From positions 1 to 64,000 of the forward strand of contig NZ_BRVP01000006.1 in the NCBI RefSeq assembly GCF_027924145.1: a stretch of 64,000 nt of DNA. The letters are read 5' to 3'. Origin of the DNA: Neptunitalea chrysea. GTDB taxonomy: Bacteria; Bacteroidota; Bacteroidia; Flavobacteriales; Flavobacteriaceae. Below the pieces are notes generated by a model, which was given only the letters and a program-made list of their open reading frames with translations, made no database searches and was not told the DNA's origin. This document shows positions 37,101 to 45,400 of the stretch, one piece after another (position 1 is the first letter of the stretch; the number at the start of each line of letters is the position of its first letter). A program made the translations under genes and the position numbers.

Positions 37101-37409
37101 TCTAATGTGTTGCAATCGGCATTAACTACTCATAAACATATTAATGAAACTCCTATTTATTCTAGTTATTACTTGGAAAAAGGAGATTTTGTAAAAATTG
37201 ATAATGTTCAGATTGGATATAATTTCAAAGAGTTAGGTTTTGTGTCTAATCTTAATCTTTACCTAAGTGTTAGAAATTTATATACTATTACGGGGTATAC
37301 TGGTAGAGATCCTGAAGTTGACGATACCGGACTAACACCTGGTATGGATGATAGATCGTATTACCCAAGAACCAAAACTTTCACCTTTGGATTAAAAGCT
37401 AGTTTTTAA
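34152..37409 (+). CDS. SusC-like TonB-dependent receptor with STN signalling domain
   Basis: This 1085-aa outer-membrane receptor has a signal peptide (1-31, ...VLGTLSAQ), an STN domain (about 48-118, HVTDVLDIIEKQTSFNCLY), a CarboxypepD-regulatory-like domain (about 128-202, LSGTVTDEEGVPIYGVTIKV) and a TonB plug (about 205-325, with SEVMVTGYGTQ, VDGIPGG and AAAVYGTRGNNGVILITTK). The 22-strand barrel ends in a C-terminal Phe (FTFGLKASF). The STN domain means that the receptor also signals through FecR. It works with the SusD lipoprotein to import a large nutrient, classically glycans but also peptides and other polymers. Substrate not deducible from sequence; the downstream phosphatase gene is the best clue. 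Confidence 0.93.
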   Translation: MKCFVTNVLSKKRLFFTFFSVSLFVLGTLSAQNNDGGVIDSVYVKISNDIKHVTDVLDIIEKQTSFNCLYTTSVGSLESSTPIISEGTIGLYKLLQVLEDKFSIRYDIQDRNIYLKLEHDDTNIQIQLSGTVTDEEGVPIYGVTIKVNDNVTQTNFDGDYSMNVRSGEMVTFSYLGMKTEKVEVTEANINMTLVPCAEILSEVMVTGYGTQLRKNVSTAIVKVKPEDFNGGIVLSPLDLIMGKVAGLTITNVANNPNGGVSIQLRGVTSIQGGTTPLIVIDGIPGGNLDLIQPNDIASFDILKDGAAAAVYGTRGNNGVILITTKQGHKGKATYEYATYFSKEFEDKHAKPDFLKAADWRKLIAQGDLSASLDHGASTDIWDALINKNNLSEYHTFATSGGGEDNRYRVSFYYNNFEGISKENAREEVGGRINFSQNGLQDKLMIQAGIAVNHNDANLLGGGNFGTVIDWNPTDPIYAEPSNSNPGKYGYYEIYGRYNPISRYSSRSYERQQLTLSATAKVSYEVLKNVKAQVFWAYQYDNYEDRYYRTTKDWTQYQEGSPYSGTGYAYKSNYLNYNKLLESMLRYSNTFGAHTVDALMGYGYQYETIEFFDVSNSGFTSDATEDWDIGSDNSYSTPTLSSRKEDNTLISFFSRINYSFKNRYFFQASWRYEGSSRFGANNKWGDFPAISGGWVITDEQFMKQQHVFSFLKIRTGFGITGNQDIDNYQSLASLSGGYSYPIYYDGVDEVLYYTTYGPAKNVNPDLKWEKKEEFDVGVDFGFLKNKLTGTIDYFSRTTKDVLYNYSAQLPSGVASTVLANVGSIKNSGVEITGNYTPIRNANFKWDVALTGSYQKSIVKSLSNDTYFLSEFETGNIGNPGSLGNAFLIKEGRPIGDYYGKEFAGFTDSGEWLFYKADGSIGTSSEVSDADNRIIGNGMPKYQASLINNISYKGFYLSVFLRGKFDYEILNTLDMFYGNPYIIGTSNVLQSALTTHKHINETPIYSSYYLEKGDFVKIDNVQIGYNFKELGFVSNLNLYLSVRNLYTITGYTGRDPEVDDTGLTPGMDDRSYYPRTKTFTFGLKASF

Positions 37410-37414
37410 AAGTT

Positions 37415-39025
37415 ATGAAACAGAAAAAATTACTATTAATAGGGATGTTTTTTAGTTGGGTGTTTTTTGGATGTACCAATCTCGACGAAAATGTATATAG
37501 TGAAATATCTGAAAATAACTTTTACAATTCTAAATTAGAGATATATGAAAGTGCTATGTATCCTTTTACCTATATGTATGATTGGTTGGCATGGTCTAAT
37601 GAGTATAGTTATTTTTATCATAATGAGCTATCGGCTGACCAGTTGGCATGGCCGCAAAAAGGAAGACATGGGTATGATAGAGGGGAGCATATAAGGGCAC
37701 ATTACCATACTTGGACTACAGATGAAAGACGAATAGGGCTTATGTGGGGTGCTATGTATAAAGATATAGGCTATACCAATTTTGCTATTTCAAATTTAAG
37801 TACGGTAAATGTTGCCTCTGTAGATATGACCACTGAGGAAATGGAAAGTCTTATAGCAGAGCTTAAAGTGTATAGAGCTTTTATACATATGAAATTAATG
37901 GATATGTTCGGCAATATTCCTATTTCAACAGATGTAACCTCTGTTAATATTCCAACAGTTGAAAGAACTGAAGTGTTCAATTGGGTTGAAAGTGAGATAT
38001 TGAATAATATAGATAAGCTTCAACTAGCTTCAGAAAATTTGGTGGGGCGTGTAACCAAAGTGGTTGCATATGCTATGCTAACCGAGTTGTATTTAAATGC
38101 AGAAGAATGGACGGGTACGGCAAGATGGAATGAGTGTATAACCTATTGTGACCAAATTATTTCGGGAGAAGGAGGTGCCCAAACTGGAAGTTTACAATTA
38201 GACGAAAATGTTTTAGGGCCGTTCAACAATACAAATCATTTATCGAGTGAGAATATTTATGAAGTTCCTTTTAGTTTTGACAATGGGTTTAGTAAAAACT
38301 GGTCAGGTATTCTTATGGGATTTTCAAATATGTCATCAGCGTTAAACGTAAATTATAGTGGTAACAATGCTTTTGTAGTAATACCAACGGCTTTTGATAT
38401 GTTTGAAGAGCAAGACTACAGAAAACAACAATGGTTTTTATTTGGTCCACAATATGAGTACGGAACCACAACGCCCATTTTAGGTTCTGAAGAGTACTTA
38501 GGTGAACCTTTTATTTATGTAAATAATATTAGAAGGAACTCTGAGGGACAAACGGGGGAAGGAGGTATGACAGATGGAGAAGAAAATAGTGGAGCACGTT
38601 TTCACAAGTACAGATCGGGTACCGCAGCAGATGCTAATTACTTAGAAAATGACTTTGTGGTTTACAGGTTAACAGAAATTTATTTTTCTAAAGCTGAGGC
38701 TATTATGAGAGCTAACGGAGGGATGCCAACTCAAGAAGCGGTAGACCTGATAAATGAGAGTAAGAGTAGGTATTTTTCTTCAACAGATTTTATAAGTAGC
38801 GCATACACAATAAACTCCTTAACACTTAATGAATTGCTAAATGAAAGAGGAAGAGAGTTCATTTTTGAAGGTAAACGGAGAACCGATTTAATACGGTTTG
38901 GAAAGTTTACAACTACTTCATGGTGGGATAAATCTCCGGATGGGGGCAATTACCTAAAGCTAATGCCAATTCCTGCCGATCAAATAGCTGCAAATCCTAA
39001 TTTGATTCAAAATACTGGTTACTAG
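37415..39025 (+). CDS. SusD/RagB-family surface lipoprotein
   Basis: This 536-aa lipoprotein (MKQKKLLLIGMFFSWVFFGC, Cys about residue 20) is the lid partner of the SusC barrel. It shows the typical SusD features: N-terminal NNFYNSKLEIYESAMYPFTYMYDWL, a TPR-like helical core with AELKVYRAFIHMKLMDMFGNIPIST (about 150-175), and C-terminal YRLTEIYFSKAEAIMRANGG plus LNERGREFIFEGKRRTDLIRFGKF (about 475-500). It starts 5 bp after the susC stop codon, so the two are co-translated. No terminator is seen directly after it. Ligand unknown. Confidence 0.93.
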   Translation: MKQKKLLLIGMFFSWVFFGCTNLDENVYSEISENNFYNSKLEIYESAMYPFTYMYDWLAWSNEYSYFYHNELSADQLAWPQKGRHGYDRGEHIRAHYHTWTTDERRIGLMWGAMYKDIGYTNFAISNLSTVNVASVDMTTEEMESLIAELKVYRAFIHMKLMDMFGNIPISTDVTSVNIPTVERTEVFNWVESEILNNIDKLQLASENLVGRVTKVVAYAMLTELYLNAEEWTGTARWNECITYCDQIISGEGGAQTGSLQLDENVLGPFNNTNHLSSENIYEVPFSFDNGFSKNWSGILMGFSNMSSALNVNYSGNNAFVVIPTAFDMFEEQDYRKQQWFLFGPQYEYGTTTPILGSEEYLGEPFIYVNNIRRNSEGQTGEGGMTDGEENSGARFHKYRSGTAADANYLENDFVVYRLTEIYFSKAEAIMRANGGMPTQEAVDLINESKSRYFSSTDFISSAYTINSLTLNELLNERGREFIFEGKRRTDLIRFGKFTTTSWWDKSPDGGNYLKLMPIPADQIAANPNLIQNTGY

Positions 39026-39196
39026 TATTTTTGTAAGTTATTTTTTATAAAATGAATTATTTAGGGTAGTAGTGTTTTTTATTTCTTAATGTATATGTAG
39101 GATCTGTATTTAAGCCAATTTTTTTTGTTCAGAAGGTTTATGAAGTGTGAATTTTAGTTGTATGTTAATTTAAGGTAACTATAAAATAAATCTTAA

Positions 39197-39214
39197 TTTG
39201 ATAATAATTTGATA
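39197..39214 (+). promoter_or_regulatory. Direct repeat TTTGATA-N4-TTTGATA, possible Pho-box-like site
   Basis: Two identical 7-mers separated by 4 bp give an 11-bp period, the geometry of PhoB-type binding sites (7-bp units plus 4-bp AT spacer). The 7-mer differs from the E. coli unit CTGTCAT. It is about 180 bp upstream of the putative -7 box, farther than usual for a PhoB activation site. Could be coincidence in AT-rich DNA. Confidence 0.25.
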
Positions 39215-39394
39215 ACATATCTATTCTGTCGCTATTTCTTTTTTAAGTAGCATAAAACCTCATTTTTTTATTCTATAAAGTTGCTCGTAAGCCTTGAGCA
39301 CCTATGTTTTTAGGTTAATTTAAAATGAATAATCTAACTATTTCAATTAATATAAGTATAAAACATAGAAGCTTATATCTCCTTTCTGACTATC

Positions 39395-39402
39395 TATTTT
39401 TG
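39395..39402 (+). promoter_or_regulatory. Possible -7 promoter box of the phosphatase fusion gene
   Basis: TATTTTTG matches the Bacteroidota -7 consensus TAnnTTTG and lies 45 bp before the start codon at 39447. No clear TTTG element is visible about 19 bp upstream of it. Confidence 0.4.
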
Positions 39403-39446
39403 CATCGGAATCAATTTTTTATTAACTAAATTTTTTGTGTAACACT

Positions 39447-42400
39447 ATGAAAAAAAGTTTACTACTTATTAGTTTATTCTTTTCGCTGTGTATGAATTTT
39501 GGCTTGCAAGCGCAAACCACTATTCCGGGAGATTCATTGGTCTTTGGCCCTATGTTTAGCCCTGTATACCAGAACAAGGTAAGAGTATGGATGCTTACCA
39601 AGAATAACACAGGAACGGGGGCTACATTGACCCTTTCTATGACCGGAGCCAGTACGCCAACCACTGAGCTAACCGGCACTGTTTACAATTCAGATGACCG
39701 TTTAGATTATTCTTTACGTTCGTTTGAGTTTACCAACTTACAGGTGGGAGAAACCTATACGGCTACCTTACTTGTAGATGGTGTGAGTTCAGGAAGAACA
39801 TCAACAATCTCTAATGAACAAAGTATTGTTGATGATTTTACGTTTTTAGCTGGAGGATGTGCCAGAATTTTTGATCTTTCTCGTTGTATTGATACACCTG
39901 AGTCGTTTACCCACATAAATGGGGATCCGGAAATTTTTAATCATATGGCTGCTGAAGATAGTGATCTTATGGTATGGTTAGGAGATGCGGTTTATTTACT
40001 AGGTTTACAGCACGCTGATGGACAATGCCCTGATGGGGTTGACGATTGGGCCAATAAGAATATGGCTTTTGATCGTTATAGATTTTATCGTCAATTTCAC
40101 GATAGTCTGTTAATGTCAATGCCTCAACTTGCTATTACGGATAATCACGATACCGGACCTAATGAGTTTAATAAAACCATGCCTACGCTAGCGGATACAC
40201 GTGAAGTTTTTATGGAGTGGTGGCCAAATCCAGAATATTTAAGTACTTCTGAAGGTCAAGGTTTATACTCTTCTTATGTATATAAAGATGTGGAGTACTT
40301 TTTGACAGATAACAGAAGCTACCGAGATGGTACAGCGCAACATTTTGGAGATGAGCAGTTAGAGTGGTTAAAGCAAGGGTTGTTAAACTCAACTGCAACT
40401 TTTAAAGTAATTATTAACGGAACACCTACATTTAGAGAAATTGGTGGTAGAAACTTTAGTGTGAGTAATCAGGCTGATGAGTTTTTAGCATGGATTCAGG
40501 ATCATAATATTAATGGGGTATTCTCGTATTGTGCAGATATTCATGATCAACGTTTTATGGTGCGTGAAGGAGATACAAAATACCCTTTATATGATATAAT
40601 GTCTGGAAACCTGAATTCTGATATTGGAGGTAATGGAGAAACAGGGAGTTATTCTGTGAATTATCAAGCATCTGACGATATACTTTCGGGTGTAAAACAT
40701 GCGTATGCTAAAAATTCTGTATACGGAGATCCTGGAGACAGAAGAATAAAGATTGAATATGTTGGTTTTGATGGAGTAACATTTTTTGAAGAAATTATTC
40801 ATGAGCAAATGCTTACGAGTCAAAATTCAGATGCTTTAAACTTATCTTTAGATTTTGCCAATGATGTAGCAGATGCTTCTGTAAATGCACATTCAGTACA
40901 AGCAACTAACTATACTTTTGGTACAGACCATGAAGGTACGGCTAATGAGGCTTTAGTATACAGTGCAAATACAACCATGAGTGCTCCTTTAGCTAATTCG
41001 TTAACTTTTCATGATAGAGCATATAGTCTTAGTTTTTGGGTAAATCCTGCTAGTATAGGTTCTAAAGCTACTATTTTATCTAATGGCGTTAATGGAGCCG
41101 GAGTATCTTTTGGTATTTCAGATAATGGAAACTTAATTTATACCAACCATGCTACAGGTAATACCTTAACAAGTAATTACACCATTTTAGCTAATGATTG
41201 GATTTATGTTACTTATAAATATGATAATGTACGAAGAAAGTTAAGTTTATACTATAACGGATTTTTAATTCAGACTTGGAATGGAGTTGCATCTCCTATA
41301 GAATCTGGAGCCGATGTAACAATTGGTAACGATTTTGAAGGAAACCAATTTATTGGAAGTTTAGATGATGTTAATTTATATGGTAGATTAATATCTGATG
41401 AAGATATTCTTTTAGCAGCAAATGTAGATTCTAATCGTGGAGAGATGTTAAAATTAGCAGGCGGGCAACAAACAAATGTGCCTTCTACTAATGTTAACTC
41501 ATTATTTACAAACGATTTTACAATAGAGTTTTGGGCTAAATTAAATGCAGATCCAGGAACTAATGTACCTATGTTTTCTTCTCATGGTAGAGTAAACGGA
41601 AACTCTACAGGTATTTCTATGGAGTTCAATGATTCGAACCAATTAAACATTGTATTGGGTACAAATGGATCGGGTTGGAATAAGATAGATTCTCAAGGAG
41701 ATTCTTGGACAGTAGGTGAATGGAACCATGTGGCAGTAACCGCTACTGATGGGGGAGCTATAAAGTATTATTTAAATGGAGCATTTGTTGCCGAAATGAC
41801 CAATAGTGGTTATGTACCTAACGATTACGGAATGGGATTTGGTTATAGCCCTTACTATGGTAGTGATTTAGCCGGTGGTATGGATGAGTTTAGAATCTGG
41901 ACAAAAGCTCTAACAGCTGAAGAAGTTGCTGAAAGTATGCATTATCCGTTAGATGGTTCAGAAACTGATTTAGGATTATATTACGACTTTACAGAGTACG
42001 ATACTACTGGAACTACGGTAATGAGTGAAGGTTCTGTAAATTACTTAATGGATGTTACTACAGCTTCTCTAACTACTTCAACAGCACCAGTAGGTAATAT
42101 TGGGGTTACCTATCAAGATGAAGTTTTAGGAAAATGGAGTAAAGTAAATTCTGTGAATAGTTATGGACTAAGCTTCTCTGATGCTATTTCTATTTATACA
42201 AGTAATATAGTTATTGGTAAACAAGTTAATACAGGGATGGCTGCTGTGCCTAATTTAGCTGATGTTTACTATTTAGAAGGAGGTTGGAAGATAGATCCGT
42301 TAAACAGTCCGTTTGCTTCTGTACGTGTAAATTTATCAGAAGCATTAGGAACTTCTGCCGATTCAATAGCCGGAATAGCAGGGCAATTTTATTTATTGAA

Positions 42401-45400
42401 AAAAGACGAAGGAGCTACAGATTTTACAGTAGTAAAAGAGGGTAGCTTTGATGGTGCTAATGTTAACTTTTACGATACAAATTTAGAAGAGTCAATCTAC
42501 TATTTTGCATGGGAAGAAGCTGATTTTATCCCTGGAAGAGGAGGAGCTATTTCGTTGACTGATAATCACGAAATGAAAATTCATTATACACCAGCTGAGA
42601 TTGTTTTAAATGGTACCCACACTTTTGAGTTGTGGTTAAATATACCTAGTGATCCTAGTGACAAGCCTATTCTATCTAACCATGGTAGAGTAAATGGTTT
42701 AAGTACAGGTTTTACATTAGAGTTGAATGACAATAATACGCTTTCTGCTGTATATGGTAATAATGGCTCTGGATGGACTAAAGCTTCTACTTCAACCTCA
42801 TTAAATATGGGAGAATGGTATCATGTTGCTATAACTGCAAATCCTGGTAATGAGGTTAAAATTTATTTAAATGGTGTTTTAGAGTCTAGTACAGCGTTCT
42901 CTAGTTATATTGCTAACAACACATGGGAGTTCATGTTTGGAGAAAGCGAAAACTATGGAGGTTCTGTAAACTATATGATGGATGAATTCCGTATGTGGTC
43001 TGTTGTTAGAACTCAGGATGAAATTATTGCCGATATGCACCGTATGTTAGATGTTTCGGGAGAAACATTGAAATACTATTTTGCTTTTGATCAGGACGAT
43101 ACAGGTATTCTAGTAAACGAAGGATACAATACAACTACCGATATTACGTATGCAGATGCAACTATTTTGGATGCTACTAGCCCAGTAGCAGATTTAGATG
43201 CTGCATATGATAATACCGTTACAGGTAGCTGGAGTATTACCAGTGAAGAAATTAACGGAATGTATGTAGGTGAAAATATTACAGATTATACGAAGAACAT
43301 TGTTTTTGGTAGAAATGAAGATAATACCATAGCAGAAATCACTAGTACTACAGACGAAACACATTATGTTACCGGAGGATGGTATGCTAGCGTTATGAAT
43401 ATGACTACTGCAGATATTTCTGTTGATTTATCGTATGTTTTTGATAATGTAGCGATGATTGACGCAACGGTAGCTCAGTATTTATTACTTTCTGGAGATC
43501 CATCTAGTGCGTACGTTGTTGAAGGTACTGCTACTTCTGTTAATGGGATAGTTACTTTTAATGATGTGGCTATTACTAATGGAATATATTATCTGGCGTA
43601 TGAAATAGACTTAGCTGCTGCAGTAGCCGAACAAGGAGGAGTTCTTGAGTTACAAGATAGTCATGATGTAGCAATTGATTATACAACGGCAGAAACACTT
43701 ATGGCAGGAGCTCATACTATTGAGTTATGGGTAAACCTTAGTGAGGCTGCTTCTGGAAGTAATAAAACGATATTGGCTAACCATGGAAGAATAAATAGCC
43801 TTACAACTGGTTTTACATTACAATTAGAATCGGGTAATGCGCTTAATGCAATCTATGGTAACAATGGTTCTGGTTGGACATTAACTGGTACGCAAGGATT
43901 GCAATTAGGAGAATGGAATCATATAGCAATTGTTGCAGTTCCTGGTTCGGATATTAAAGTGTACCTAAATGGAGAGTTAGAGTCTTCAACGTCGTTTACT
44001 TCGTATATACCAAATAGTACATGGGATTTTACTTTTGGTAAAAGTTTAAATTACGGAGGAAGTATTAACTTTAAAGCAGATGAGTTTCGTCTTTGGACTG
44101 TTGAAAGAACACAGGATGAAATTAAAGCTGATATGTATAAAACATTAACCACTACAGAACCTAACTTAGCTATTAATTATACATTCAATCAGGATGATAA
44201 TGGTACTTTGGTAGATGGAGGTAGTGCAACATCAAATATTACATATACAAATGCTGCTATTGTGCCTGCTACAACACCGGTACGTGTGGCAACAGCGCCT
44301 TACGATGATGTAGTTGCTGGTAGCTGGAGTGTTAAAAATGATACAGCAGCGGGAATGTATTACGGTTCAACAATTACCGATTTTAATAGCAATATTGTTG
44401 TTGGAAAAGAAACGGGTACAACAGTACTACCTGTTTTAGGGGCTGCTACTATAGATACTTTGTATTTAAATAGTAGATTTTATGTAGATCCATTATTTAT
44501 AACTTCAGGATCTGTACACGTTGACTTAACGGAAATTTTTGATGATTTAAACCAAGTAGATTTAATCGCTAATGATTATTTCTTATTAACCGGAGATCCT
44601 GCTACAGCAGTAAACATTATTGCAACAGGTTCTAAAACAAATAATGTGGTAACCTTTGATAATGTTACTTTTGATGAGGAACCTGTGTACTTAGCTTGGA
44701 TTAATATCAACGAATATCCAGTGGGAACGTTCCCGATTGCTTCTGGAGGTATCTGGAAATACAATGACAATGGAGTAGATTTAGGTACTTCATGGTACGA
44801 TCCTTCTTATGATGACAATAGTTGGTTATTTGGTAACGCTGTTTTGGGGTATGGAGACGGTATTGAATCTACTACATTAGATTACGGAACCGATGCTAGT
44901 AACAAGTACCCTACCTATTATTTACGTCATACGTTTACTGTGGATGATGCATCAGTAATTGGAGACTTAGTATTTAATGTACAAAAAGATGATGGGGTTG
45001 TAGTGTATGTAAACGGTACTGAAGCGTTTAGATTGAACATGCCTACGGGTGTTATCACTTATGATACGTATGCATCTTCTGCAATCGGAGGTTCAGATGA
45101 AGAAGCTTGGATAGAAGTTGAAACCAGTAACTTATTGGTTACAGGTGAAAATGTAATAGCGGTAGAGTTACACCAAGCAGGTGCAACTAGTTCAGATCTT
45201 AGATTTGATATGTCTGTAGATTATAATGCCCCTGCTTTAGATGTTACAGATTATCCTGTAAGTAAAGATGAAGAATGGTATTATTTAGATCAAGGAACTG
45301 ATTTAGGAACTGATTGGTTAGCTACAGACTATGATGTAATTCCATGGTCTAGAGGAAATGCTCCTTTTGGATATGGTGATACAGTAAATACAACAGTATC

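Larger units (their letters stand above)
39026..39446. other. 421-bp AT-rich gap between susD and the phosphatase fusion gene
   Basis: This stretch is rich in A/T and without coding frames. Noticeable elements are an 11-bp-spaced direct repeat of TTTGATA (39197-39214), a small inverted repeat tgctc/gagca (about 39283-39298), and a TATTTTTG -7-like box (39395-39402). Its length suggests that the phosphatase gene has its own regulated promoter in addition to any read-through from susCD. Confidence 0.5.

Noticed and set aside
39435-39446. Earlier in-frame ATG for the giant phosphatase gene
   Set aside because: It would add MCNT in front of an already complete signal peptide that starts at 39447.
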